The notes under the pieces were generated by a model that saw only the letters and a list, made by a program, of their open reading frames with translations, did not search any database and had not been told where the DNA came from. Shown here one piece after another: positions 50,850 through 59,661 of a stretch of 64,000 nt of DNA (its first letter is position 1; every line of letters begins with the position of its first letter). This DNA is from Rurimicrobium sp040387755 (lineage in GTDB: Bacteria; Bacteroidota; Bacteroidia; Chitinophagales; Chitinophagaceae), in NCBI GenBank assembly GCA_040387755.1, contig JAZKDB010000003.1, forward strand, positions 104,747-168,746. Direction: 5' to 3'. The position numbers were made by a program, and so were the translations under genes.

Positions 50850-50887
50850 TTTATAAAGGACACAATACTGCTTAATTATTCAACAAT

Positions 50888-51232
50888 ATGGCAACAGAAG
50901 TAGGCGCTATTACGATTAGCGAGAAGGCGAGAGAAAAGGTATTACAACTGATAGAAGAAAGTAATCTGTCTGATGATTATTTCCTGCGTGTAGGTGTAGT
51001 AGGTGGTGGTTGTTCAGGCTTGTCTTACAAACTGGATTTCGATAACGAAATGCAGCCAAAAGATCAGGTATTTGAAGACAATGGCATCAGACTGGTAACA
51101 GATCTGAAAAGTTATCTTTATCTCTGTGATACTGTGCTCGATTTTACCGATGGCCTCAATGGTAAAGGTTTTCATTTTATTAATCCTAATGCAAGCCGTA
51201 GTTGTGGCTGCGGAGAAAGTTTCGCAGTTTAG
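50888..51232 (+). CDS. A-type iron-sulfur carrier (IscA/SufA-like)
   Basis: 114 residues. AITISEKAREKVLQLIEESN start, GVVGGGCSGLSYKLDF with the first cysteine, and FINPNASRSCGCGESFAV with the C-x-C pair. These three Cys bind iron or clusters to be delivered to target enzymes. It is 38 bp after iscU and ends the mini-operon at a strong terminator. Confidence 0.93.
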   Translation: MATEVGAITISEKAREKVLQLIEESNLSDDYFLRVGVVGGGCSGLSYKLDFDNEMQPKDQVFEDNGIRLVTDLKSYLYLCDTVLDFTDGLNGKGFHFINPNASRSCGCGESFAV

Positions 51233-51256
51233 TGTTTTTACCGAATCAGATAATTG

Positions 51257-51287
51257 AAACGCTGTTCCCCACGGAACAGCGTTTTTT
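51257..51287 (+). terminator. terminator of the isc operon
   Basis: Perfect 12-bp stem (AAACGCTGTTCC with GGAACAGCGTTT), loop CCAC, then further T. Confidence 0.93.
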
Positions 51288-51343
51288 AATGATATTTTTA
51301 TAGAACAGTTTTAGTTTTTTACACCGACATTTGCTGCTTCATT

Positions 51344-53128
51344 ATGAAGAAATTGGCCTCCATCAACAAGTATTTCGTCAGGCACAAGTGGCGACTCATT
51401 TCGGGTATTTTCTTCGTGGCTATCTCCAATTTGTTTGCTGTTATTCCTCCTACCGTTATCCGTACGGTTATCGACTCAGTGCAGCAAGAAATACAGAGCT
51501 ATCAGCTCTTGGCTAATACTTCGCTCAAAGGTGATATGCAGTCTTATGTTTTTACTCAGGTGTTTTGGTATGGTTTGTTGCTATTGGCATTAGCACTGTT
51601 GCGGGGTGTATTTATGTTCTTTATGAGGCAAACAATTATTGTAATGTCTAGGCATATAGAATATGACCAGAAGGCAGAGATTTATAGTCATTACCAAAAG
51701 TTGGATGCTCATTTTTTTAAAATTAATGCTACCGGCGATTTGATGAATCGTTTGTCTGAGGATGTATCCAGAGTAAGAATGTTTACCGGGCCGGCAATAA
51801 TGTACACCGTCAATCTTGTTGTGCTGACAGTGATGTGTGTTTGGGGTATGTTACGCGTTAATCCTTTGCTGACAGTCTGTGTGATAGTTCCATTGCCTAT
51901 TTTGGGTTTTTCAATCTATTATGTCAATAAATTAATTTACAAAAAGAGCTCAAAAATTCAGGCACAGTTATCTGATTTGACCACAACAGCTCAGGAGGCT
52001 TTTTCAGGCATTCGGGTGATTAAGTCTTTTGTGCAGGAGCAGAATATTTTGCGTCATTTCATCAATAATTCTGAAGCATACAAAAAGAGCACCGTCAATC
52101 TGGCTCGTACCGAAGCCATATACTTTCCTGCAATGAATTTGTTCATTGGGTTAAGTATGTTGAGCACTATTTTGGTGGGAGGGTATTTTACCATAATGGG
52201 CAAAGCCACGGCTGGCAATATTGCAGAATTTGTGATTTACATCAACCTGATGATGTTCCCTATGTTTATCATTGGTTGGGTGGCCAGTGTGATACAAAGA
52301 GCAGCCGCATCGCAAAGCAGAATTGATGAGTTTTTGCAGCAGGAACCCAGAATTAAAAATGCAGTAAGTCCTTCCTATAGTGCTTTGCTGGGAAATATTC
52401 TTTTTGATGATGTCTCCTTTACTTATGAACATACAGGCATCAAAGCCCTGAATCATTTTTCGCTTGATATTAAAAAAGGAGAAAAGGTAATTGTGCTTGG
52501 CGAAACAGGAAGTGGCAAATCAACTTTGGCACAATTACTCCTGAGAATGTATGACCCACAGTCCGGAAAGGTACAATTGGACGGTATAGATAACAAACAG
52601 ATTGACCTCAAAACCTTGCGCGAAAACATCAGTTATACGCCACAGGATGCCTTACTGTTCTCAGACACCGTGTTCAACAATATTAAGTTTGGCAAAGAGG
52701 ATGCAAGTGATGATGAAGTATACGAGGCGGCTCGTCTTGCCGATCTGGAAAAGGAAATTAAATTTTTTGCAAATGGCTATCAAACTATTATTGGTGAGCG
52801 TGGAGTGATGCTGTCCGGCGGTCAAAAACAAAGGATGGTATTGGCAAGAGCTTTACTCAAAAACAGTCCGATATTATTGTTGGATGAATGTCTTTCTGCC
52901 GTAGATACCCGCACTGAAAAAACTATTCTGCATAACCTCAAAAATTACCTTGTTGATAAAACGGTTATTGTGATTACACATCGTATTTTCTCGGGTTGGG
53001 ATTTTGATAAAATTATTGTGCTTCAGGATGGAAATATTACCGAGCAGGGTGTGCATCAGGAATTGATGCTGCAAAACGGGCGTTATGCCAAATTGTATCG
53101 TCACCAAACCGAAGAAGCACTGGCCTGA
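51344..53128 (+). CDS. MsbA/MdlB-type ABC exporter, fused permease and ATPase
   Basis: 594 residues. Six membrane helices (about 18-310), with the coupling region RHIEYDQKAEIYSHYQKLDA. Nucleotide-binding domain (about 350-590): Walker A VLGETGSGKSTLAQ, Q-loop NISYTPQDALLFSDTVFNNI, signature MLSGGQKQRMVLARALL, Walker B ILLLDECLSAVDT and H-loop VITHRIFSG. A half-transporter forming dimers; the substrate (lipid, peptide or drug) is undetermined. Its stop overlaps the pnuC start by 1 bp (TGATG), so the two are translationally coupled. Confidence 0.92.
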   Translation: MKKLASINKYFVRHKWRLISGIFFVAISNLFAVIPPTVIRTVIDSVQQEIQSYQLLANTSLKGDMQSYVFTQVFWYGLLLLALALLRGVFMFFMRQTIIVMSRHIEYDQKAEIYSHYQKLDAHFFKINATGDLMNRLSEDVSRVRMFTGPAIMYTVNLVVLTVMCVWGMLRVNPLLTVCVIVPLPILGFSIYYVNKLIYKKSSKIQAQLSDLTTTAQEAFSGIRVIKSFVQEQNILRHFINNSEAYKKSTVNLARTEAIYFPAMNLFIGLSMLSTILVGGYFTIMGKATAGNIAEFVIYINLMMFPMFIIGWVASVIQRAAASQSRIDEFLQQEPRIKNAVSPSYSALLGNILFDDVSFTYEHTGIKALNHFSLDIKKGEKVIVLGETGSGKSTLAQLLLRMYDPQSGKVQLDGIDNKQIDLKTLRENISYTPQDALLFSDTVFNNIKFGKEDASDDEVYEAARLADLEKEIKFFANGYQTIIGERGVMLSGGQKQRMVLARALLKNSPILLLDECLSAVDTRTEKTILHNLKNYLVDKTVIVITHRIFSGWDFDKIIVLQDGNITEQGVHQELMLQNGRYAKLYRHQTEEALA

Positions 53129-53757
53129 TGAATACTTTTTTTCAACAATTACTGACAGAGATTAAATCCACCCAGATGCTGGAATGGATTGGTGCATTGT
53201 TTGGGGTAATCAGTGTTTTATTTGCTCAGCGCAATCATATTTTGCTTTATCCGTCGGGGCTGATTAGCACGGGAGTTTACGCCTATTTGTGGTCACGCAG
53301 AGAGGCAGCGTTATATGCTGAGGCCTTATTGAATGTTTATTATTTTGTAATGACGCTTTATGGTTGGTGGCATTGGCAAAAAGGAAAAACAGAAACAGAA
53401 CAAGTGCGCATTTCGCTATGCACAAAAAAGGATTGGTGGACTGTATTTTTTATTGTGTTGGTTTTGTGGGCTGTCTTTTATTTGTTGTTGTTGCAGACCA
53501 ATTCAAATGTACCAATCCTTGACAGTTTTGTTTCAGCCTCGGCCTGCGCCGGAATGTGGTTATTGGCGCAGCGAAAAGTAGAGAATTGGCTATTGCTTAA
53601 TTTATCCAATTTGGTAGCTATACCGCTCTTTATTTATAAAGGTTATTATGTAACGACAGTCCTCACGATTATCCTTTTTGTGGTGGCCATATTTGGTTAT
53701 TTCCATTGGCGAAAATTGTATGCGACAAGCAAAACTGAAGAAATGACACAGCCCTAA
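53128..53757 (+). CDS. pnuC: PnuC-type vitamin/nucleoside transporter
   Basis: 209 residues with about seven helices. The family signature ALLNVYYFVMTLYGWWHWQK (with the WxxW substrate-site motif) is present, preceded by LLYPSGLISTGVYAYLWSRR. PnuC carries nicotinamide riboside by facilitated diffusion; homologues carry thiamine or riboflavin, and no kinase or riboswitch lies here to decide. Coupled to the ABC exporter gene upstream. Confidence 0.88.
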   Translation: MNTFFQQLLTEIKSTQMLEWIGALFGVISVLFAQRNHILLYPSGLISTGVYAYLWSRREAALYAEALLNVYYFVMTLYGWWHWQKGKTETEQVRISLCTKKDWWTVFFIVLVLWAVFYLLLLQTNSNVPILDSFVSASACAGMWLLAQRKVENWLLLNLSNLVAIPLFIYKGYYVTTVLTIILFVVAIFGYFHWRKLYATSKTEEMTQP

Positions 53758-53759
53758 AG

Positions 53760-53787
53760 TGTGTCCTTCGGCAAGCTCAGGATAAAC
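53760..53787. repeat. dispersed-repeat-like sequence after pnuC
   Basis: TCCTTCGGCAAGCTCAGG right after the pnuC stop resembles a dispersed palindromic repeat (CCTTCGACAAGCTCAGG) seen between genes in many bacteria. Only one copy is recognised here, so this is tentative. Confidence 0.35.
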
Positions 53788-53869
53788 TGCCTGAATAGCT
53801 CATTAACCTACTGAATGCTGACCTCATAAATACCTTAAACTTTACAACTCAATTAACCAATTAACTGAT

Positions 53870-53877
53870 TAACTTTG
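53870..53877 (+). promoter_or_regulatory. TAnnTTTG -7 element of ssrA
   Basis: TAACTTTG, perfect consensus, about 50 bp before the mature tmRNA 5' end, leaving a 5' leader to be removed by RNase P. Confidence 0.45.
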
Positions 53878-53926
53878 TGTTTCACCTTTCCCGAAATTAT
53901 TTATTCTCGGAAGAATGAACAGTTCG

Positions 53927-54296
53927 GGGGCCGACTGGTTTTGACAGCATAAGGCAAGGTGAGTAAGCGTGTCGTGCGTTGGATAATTAGCACGTAAATC
54001 TGAATACTCAAACAATAACTGGCAATACTACGTATGCCATGGCTGCCTAATCGGAGATTAGTCACCCATTTTGACCGCCGCTAACACAGTAGCCCATAGC
54101 TGTAGCCGCCGTCTAAATCAAACAAAAATTGGGATAGTTGAGGTGAAGCTGCGGCACCGAAGCGAAACTTAAGCAGATAAGCAAGGAGTTGGTTGGTTTG
54201 TTTCCGGCTTTTTTGACGAAAAATAATAACAAAATACACACGTAGAAGGCTCATTGGGCATGTGTTTGGACCCGGGTTCGAATCCCGGCGGCTCCA
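53927..54296 (+). ncRNA. ssrA: tmRNA (transfer-messenger RNA)
   Basis: The 5' GGGGCCGACTGGTTTTGACA and the 3' GGTTCGAATCCCGGCGGCTCC are the two halves of the tRNA-like part. GGGGCCG pairs with CGGCTCC as a 7-bp acceptor stem, with the discriminator A at 54296. The next bases are CACA, so the CCA end is not encoded. The tag frame reads GNTTYAMAA followed by TAA (54021-54050), ending in the usual AA-rich degron of Bacteroidota tags. It rescues stalled ribosomes together with SmpB. A terminator follows directly. Confidence 0.95.
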
Positions 54297-54300
54297 CACA

Positions 54301-54339
54301 AAAGCTAAGACAGTTCATTTGAATTGTCTTAGCTTTTTT
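54301..54339 (+). terminator. terminator of ssrA
   Basis: Stem AAAGCTAAGACA with TGTCTTAGCTTT plus inner TTC/GAA, loop ATTT, T run. The stop codon of the convergent membrane-protein gene (54329) lies inside its 3' arm. Confidence 0.9.
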
Positions 54340-55669
54340 CTTTTAATAATTTGCTTTGCAGGTTTTCAAATATTGTCAAAGTACAGAAAAAAGGAAGTAC
54401 CCAAAAAACTCTGGCATTTAATCGGGGTAAAACATTGGCAAAAGTGCAGCTGGTAAAGGCATTAATCAGTATGAACAGCATGACGATTGACAGAAGGTAC
54501 TTTGTGTTTCCGGTTTTGGTTTTGAATAGAAGAATCAAGGTTAAGGCAATGCTCAGCAGGGCAAAAGATTGGTAAATCAAATTCCACGTTGTAAAAGAAA
54601 GTTTGTCTTTGGCTTGCTTCGAATCTCGCAGGTATTGTAATTTGTCAGGAAAATGCTCTTCAATTTTATAAATTACATTGCTTGTTTCAACATCAAAAAG
54701 CAATCCGTCCCCAACTGTTACTAAGCATACTTCTTCAACAGTTCCTTTAATGGCTTCTGCGATATGTAATGCGAGGTATTTAGGTTTAGATAGGCTGCCC
54801 AGAATGATTTTTGTGTATTCACTTTTTGAGGAGTCCCACCCTCCGGAGTGCGCAAATGCACCATCATCATTCCATATAAAATCCCAGGCTCTGTCGGGGA
54901 TTTTATTCTGATAGGCACATAGTTTCATGTTTTGGGTGGGGCAATACTCTTTAAGATACTTTTTCAAAATTCCGTTTTCTGCCATGCGCCCCATAAGAAA
55001 GATATGTCCTGATTGGCTAGGTACAAAACCATAATTATATTGGTAGTGCAAAGAGCAGGTAGCTATCCAGCATAGCAAAGAGATACTGAACAGCTGAAGT
55101 GAAGGCTTTAAAAAAGACCTGTATCCTTTGATTGCAACCGATAACAGAATGATCAACAAGGCAAACGCACTTACATTGATAAGACTACTGTTGTGCAGGC
55201 AGGCTGAGGCGAATATGATAACAGCCAATATTATTTTTATCGCCCATTGTGACGTATTGTAAAACAATAGTATTGATAATAAAATTATAGAAGTAAATAT
55301 GTCAGGCATTAATTGACTGCTAAACCATCCCACACTGGTACAAAAGGAAAGTAATATTACAGAGCCTGATTTTAATGCAAAATGTAGTTTTGGAAAGAAG
55401 CGGAATATAGCTGTTGTAATTAATGAAGCAAGCAGGAGGCATTGAGATAAAACTACATACCACAGGGATTTTTCTCTGGAGACCCATTTGATGTACCAAC
55501 TATAGAAAACTGGACGGTCTTTCGGCAAATCATTTATAAAGCCATTATGGATGTAGGATCCACTGTCCGGATTTGTTAGTGGAAAGTGATTGTATAAGCT
55601 TGGCCACATCAACAATAGGGTAGTGAATATGAAAAGCAGACCAACGCCTAAAAATGACTTCAGTTTCAT
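54329..55669 (-). CDS. polytopic membrane protein, GT-C-like, unknown
   Basis: 446 residues with about ten hydrophobic helices. After the first helix comes PLTNPDSGSYIHNGFINDLP, an acidic motif in the first periplasmic loop as in GT-C transferases, then RPVFYSWYIKW. A large soluble loop (about 235-345) follows. The family is not recognised with certainty; a lipid-linked-sugar transferase is one possibility. It is convergent with ssrA and shares its terminator region. Confidence 0.7.
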   Translation of the reverse strand: MKLKSFLGVGLLFIFTTLLLMWPSLYNHFPLTNPDSGSYIHNGFINDLPKDRPVFYSWYIKWVSREKSLWYVVLSQCLLLASLITTAIFRFFPKLHFALKSGSVILLSFCTSVGWFSSQLMPDIFTSIILLSILLFYNTSQWAIKIILAVIIFASACLHNSSLINVSAFALLIILLSVAIKGYRSFLKPSLQLFSISLLCWIATCSLHYQYNYGFVPSQSGHIFLMGRMAENGILKKYLKEYCPTQNMKLCAYQNKIPDRAWDFIWNDDGAFAHSGGWDSSKSEYTKIILGSLSKPKYLALHIAEAIKGTVEEVCLVTVGDGLLFDVETSNVIYKIEEHFPDKLQYLRDSKQAKDKLSFTTWNLIYQSFALLSIALTLILLFKTKTGNTKYLLSIVMLFILINAFTSCTFANVLPRLNARVFWVLPFFCTLTIFENLQSKLLKEKS

Positions 55670-55799
55670 ATTTCAAAATAAGCATAATTTTTTTTAATAA
55701 ATAGCTATTTTGTTTTAAACCTTTATTGTTTTAGTCAGTCTTATTGAGGTTTTTTCGATTACTATAAATAATATATTTGCATTCCTAAACAAAAAATTT

Positions 55800-56786
55800 A
55801 TGACAAGAATTAAACACTTCCTAATGCTTACGTTGCTTTTGTGCAGCATTTCTTCTGTTGCTCAATGGGTGCCTACCGCTAATCTTACTGTTTTTTCTGA
55901 AAATGGTGCAAAGTTCTTTTTGGTGCTCAATGGTGAGCGCTACAATGATGTGGCGCAAACCAATATTCGCATTGAAGAATTGCCGAATCCCTACTATAAT
56001 TGTAAGATTATTTTTGAAGACAAGTCATTACCTGAAATCAGTAAAAATGCATTAATGCTTACTGATGCTAATGGTGTGATGCAGGACGTTACTTACCGAA
56101 TCAAAAAAGACAATAAAGGAAAGAACGTACTGCGTTTTTATTCCTTTGTACCCGCACAACAAAATATGGCTCGCCCTGCAAACTGTGCCACGTATCGTTT
56201 TGGTGCGCCAAATATGCTGGTTGGTGCTGCGCCACACAATGTTGGTACTACTACAACCACTATTCAGCAAACAACTATAAACCCTGCAACGAATGTGAAT
56301 GTTAGTCTCGGCGGGGTAGGTATGAATGTTAATATTACCGATCCGGTTTATGGTAACTCTACTACCACTACTACCACCACCACCACTCGTTCCAATACTT
56401 ATTCAAATGATGGTTATGATGATGACGGGTATCAAAGAAATGCTAACAGAAATAATCGTAGAAATGATGCCGGTGGCAGAAGAGGTGGATGTGCTGTGGC
56501 AATGAGTAATGCTAATTTTGATGAGGCAAAACGTACAGTGGCCAATAATGGATTTGATGAGACCCGACTGTCAACAGCTAAACAGATTATATCATCAAAT
56601 TGTCTGAGTACCAATCAGATTGTGAGCCTGATGAAAACCTTTAGCTTTGAAGAGTCTAAATTGGACTTTGCTAAATATGCTTATGATTATTGTACAGATC
56701 GCAATAATTATTTTAAAGTTTCGAACGCATTTTCATTTGAAAGCTCTAAAGCCGAATTGAATAATTACACTCAGAGTATGCGATAA
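55800..56786 (+). CDS. exported DUF4476 protein
   Basis: 328 residues. Signal peptide (HFLMLTLLLCSISSVAQ). The N-terminal beta domain (about 25-120) has LTVFSENGAKFFLVLNGERYND; a low-complexity linker with a run of about nine Thr and an Asn/Arg/Gly/Asp-rich stretch follows. The C-terminal DUF4476 domain (about 235-328) is made of helical repeats ending in F-x-x-x-K motifs (NFDEAKRTVANNGFDETRLS, FSFEESKLDFAKYAYDYC). Function unknown. Confidence 0.85.
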   Translation: MTRIKHFLMLTLLLCSISSVAQWVPTANLTVFSENGAKFFLVLNGERYNDVAQTNIRIEELPNPYYNCKIIFEDKSLPEISKNALMLTDANGVMQDVTYRIKKDNKGKNVLRFYSFVPAQQNMARPANCATYRFGAPNMLVGAAPHNVGTTTTTIQQTTINPATNVNVSLGGVGMNVNITDPVYGNSTTTTTTTTTRSNTYSNDGYDDDGYQRNANRNNRRNDAGGRRGGCAVAMSNANFDEAKRTVANNGFDETRLSTAKQIISSNCLSTNQIVSLMKTFSFEESKLDFAKYAYDYCTDRNNYFKVSNAFSFESSKAELNNYTQSMR

Positions 56787-56807
56787 TTTGCATAACGGAT
56801 TAAAGTT

Positions 56808-56842
56808 GCACGCTGCATTATGCTTATGCAGCGTGCTTTTTT
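56808..56842 (+). terminator. terminator of the DUF4476 gene
   Basis: Perfect 11-bp stem (GCACGCTGCAT with ATGCAGCGTGC), 7-nt loop, then six T. Confidence 0.9.
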
Positions 56843-56901
56843 ATCTAAATTTTACAATTTTTCAACGCTATCTTTACTACTCACAAACAAAAGACTTATA
56901 G

Positions 56902-57702
56902 ATGAAAAACAGAATCGGAATAGTAGCAGTTTCGGGTGCAATAATGATTACACTCTTCTCTTGTGTATCTCAAAAGAAATTTACTGCCATGCAGAATCGT
57001 GCCAACCGGCTGCACAGAGATAGCGTTGAATTTTATAATCAGATATTGGGGCTGAACGGCTCTCTGAGTAAGCTACAAATGGAGCAGGAGATGACCCAAT
57101 CTAAATTGAATAAGAGCAAAGAGCAATTAAACAGCAGTACAGAAACAATCGCTACACAACAAGCCCGTTTGGCTGAATTGCAGCAAAGACTTGAGCAACA
57201 ACGTTTGGCGTCGGAGTCTTTGCGAAAAAAAATAGCAGATGCTCTGGTAAACTTCAATGCCGATCAATTAACTGTGTCTCTGAAGAACGGAAAGGTTTAT
57301 GTTAGTATGTCTGAGCAATTATTATTTGCATCTGGCAGTGCAGAAGTCGGAAAAGAAGGCAAAGCTGCATTAGGTAGTCTTGCTAAAGCACTCAATGAAA
57401 ATACTGATATTAATGTTAATGTTGAAGGTCATACGGATTCCATTCCGATAGTCAAGAGATTTGAAGATAACTGGGCTTTGAGTGTTGCTCGCAGCACTGC
57501 TATTACCAGAATATTAATTAAGGAATACCAGGTGAATCCTGTGCGTATCATCAGTAGTGGCAGAAGTGAGTTTTTGCCGGTTGCAGATAATTCTTCTCCT
57601 GATGGTCGTGCAAAAAACAGAAGGACCGAAATTATTCTAGAACCTAAGCTGGATAAAATAATGGAGTTGATAGATGCACAAGGGAATACAATTTCCCGTT
57701 AA
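56902..57702 (+). CDS. OmpA-family lipoprotein with coiled coil
   Basis: 266 residues. Lipobox LFSC (GAIMITLFSCVSQ). Residues about 35-115 form a Gln/Glu/Leu-rich coiled coil (ARLAELQQRLEQQRLASESL). The C-terminal OmpA domain (about 135-250) has EQLLFASGSAEVGKEGKAAL, NVEGHTDSIPI and ARSTAITRILIKEY plus DGRAKNRRTEI, which bind peptidoglycan. It likely links the outer membrane to the cell wall. Followed 26 bp later by a TPR protein. Confidence 0.9.
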   Translation: MKNRIGIVAVSGAIMITLFSCVSQKKFTAMQNRANRLHRDSVEFYNQILGLNGSLSKLQMEQEMTQSKLNKSKEQLNSSTETIATQQARLAELQQRLEQQRLASESLRKKIADALVNFNADQLTVSLKNGKVYVSMSEQLLFASGSAEVGKEGKAALGSLAKALNENTDINVNVEGHTDSIPIVKRFEDNWALSVARSTAITRILIKEYQVNPVRIISSGRSEFLPVADNSSPDGRAKNRRTEIILEPKLDKIMELIDAQGNTISR

Positions 57703-57728
57703 ACCAAACGTTACAATTGACCCTATTC

Positions 57729-59552
57729 ATGAAATCAAAAGGTTTTCATTTTTTCTTACTGATTTGTTTTTGTTGTTTGTCTCCCTCTTTGATGGCACAG
57801 TCAAAGTATGAAGATGCCCGTGCTTATCTGGATAGTAAAAACTATCAGAGTGCGGTGGTTTTATACAAAGAATTGTATAATGCCCATCCCGAAAACAAAG
57901 AGTTTTATCAGGAGTATTTGCTCACTTTGATGGCCCTTAAAGATTATAAGAAGGCTGAAGAACTGGTAAGGAACCGTCTGAGAAATGAAGCAAACAATCC
58001 TCTTTATCTGCTTGATTTGGGTAATGTGTATTATGCCGACAAAAAGGAGAAGAAAGCTGAAGAACAATTTGAATTGGCTATCAAATATGTAAATGGAGAC
58101 GACATTCTTACACAACAAATGGCCAATGCTTTCAGTAATGCAGGAAATGATGTATGGGCCATAAAGACTTATGAAAGGGCTATTCAGGTTATTCAGATTC
58201 CCGGTCTTTATAATGCTGCTTTAGCAAAATTATATAATAAAACCGGAGATGTTGAAAAGGCAATTAGCTTGGTAATAGAAGGTAGTCAAAATCAAAATCT
58301 TATACTGACTAGTGGTGACGAGACTGTGGAAGCGAATCTGTTGGAGCTAATCGGTAATGACGCAGAACGGCAACAAAAAGCCCAGAAGGCTATCATCAAA
58401 CTGGTTAATTTATACCCAGAAAATTTCTACTATACTTATTTACTGACCTGGATTTTTTCTGTGCAAAACAATTGGGATCAGGCCTTGATACAAATTAATG
58501 CATTGGAAAGGCGAAGTTCTGATAAAGGTCGTTTGCTGCTTGAATTTGCCAAAAGTGCCGCTCAAAAGAATGAGTTTGAGGTAGCGCAAAAAGCACTGGT
58601 TACAGTAGTGGGATATGGCAGTGCAAATCCCAGATTTAAGATTGCAAGAGAAGAGATGTTGCGATTGCAACTGGCTAAGCTGCAATTCATGCCCATTCCT
58701 TCAAAGGCAGATATTGAAGAGTGCGTCAGAAATTTTTCAATTTTCTTTTCGGAATATCCTGATGCCTTTGGAAAGCCAATACTCAATGATTACGCATTGC
58801 TGGAAGCTCAATTTGCAGCCAATACCACAAAAGGTGTAGAACTGTTGAAAAAAGCTATAGACCAGAAGCTGGGGGATAAGTTTTTTATGGGTAACTGTAA
58901 ATTGCAATTAGGAGATTATTATATCATTCAAGGTAAAGTGTGGGATGCTGCACTGATGTATGCTCAGGTAGATAAGGCTTTTCGGGAAGACGCAATGGGC
59001 GAAGATGCGAGATTCCGGAATGCAAAACTTTCATACTACCAGAATGATTTTGAGCAGGCTCAGGGACAGCTGTCTGTGCTCAAAGCATCAACTTCTGAGT
59101 TGATTGCCAATGATGCACTTTTTCTTTCGGTATTAATTACCGAAAACACTCCTCCGGATAGCAATATGGTTCCCTTAAAACGGTTTGCTTTTGCAGATTT
59201 ATTGCTTTTTCAAAATAAGGATAGCGAAGCAGAAGCTTTGTTGGATAGTGTTGCAAAAGCATTTCCTAAGAACCCCTTGGCCGATGATATTTTATTATTA
59301 CATAGTAAAATTGCGGTAAAGCATAAAAATTTTCCAAAGGCAATTGAATACCTCAAGCAGATATTGGAGCAGCATGCAAAAGATGTTTTGGCTGATGATG
59401 CCTTGTTTCAGATTGCAGAGATTAACAGAAAATTTTTAGGGAAAAATGATGAAGCAAAAAGGCTTTACGAGCAGTTGATTATTGAGTACCCGGGTAGCAG
59501 TTTTGTACAGCAGGCCAGAGCGCAATTAAAAATTGTTCCAGGTATTCAATAA
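57729..59552 (+). CDS. exported tetratricopeptide-repeat protein
   Basis: 607 residues from the ATG at 57729; a TTG four codons earlier is possible but not needed. Signal peptide (FFLLICFCCLSPSLMAQ). TPR units at about 20-190 (YEDARAYLDSKNYQSAVVLY, NNPLYLLDLGNVYYADKKEK) and again toward the C-terminus (AIEYLKQILEQHAKDVLADD, DEAKRLYEQLIIEYPGSSFV), with a helical middle. A BamD/YbgF-like envelope assembly role is possible. Paired with the OmpA-like lipoprotein. Confidence 0.85.
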   Translation: MKSKGFHFFLLICFCCLSPSLMAQSKYEDARAYLDSKNYQSAVVLYKELYNAHPENKEFYQEYLLTLMALKDYKKAEELVRNRLRNEANNPLYLLDLGNVYYADKKEKKAEEQFELAIKYVNGDDILTQQMANAFSNAGNDVWAIKTYERAIQVIQIPGLYNAALAKLYNKTGDVEKAISLVIEGSQNQNLILTSGDETVEANLLELIGNDAERQQKAQKAIIKLVNLYPENFYYTYLLTWIFSVQNNWDQALIQINALERRSSDKGRLLLEFAKSAAQKNEFEVAQKALVTVVGYGSANPRFKIAREEMLRLQLAKLQFMPIPSKADIEECVRNFSIFFSEYPDAFGKPILNDYALLEAQFAANTTKGVELLKKAIDQKLGDKFFMGNCKLQLGDYYIIQGKVWDAALMYAQVDKAFREDAMGEDARFRNAKLSYYQNDFEQAQGQLSVLKASTSELIANDALFLSVLITENTPPDSNMVPLKRFAFADLLLFQNKDSEAEALLDSVAKAFPKNPLADDILLLHSKIAVKHKNFPKAIEYLKQILEQHAKDVLADDALFQIAEINRKFLGKNDEAKRLYEQLIIEYPGSSFVQQARAQLKIVPGIQ

Positions 59553-59661
59553 AGGTTTTTATTTTTCTTAGTGAGGAAACCTCATGTCATCTTGGTGCTT
59601 TTTATGATTTTGGTCATTTTGATTTCGTAGCCCGCCAAATTGATTAACTTTATTTTGCCTT

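Noticed and set aside
54262..54297. tRNA-like T-arm and acceptor sequence, as if a separate tRNA gene
   Set aside because: It pairs with the tmRNA 5' end at 53927 and belongs to ssrA.
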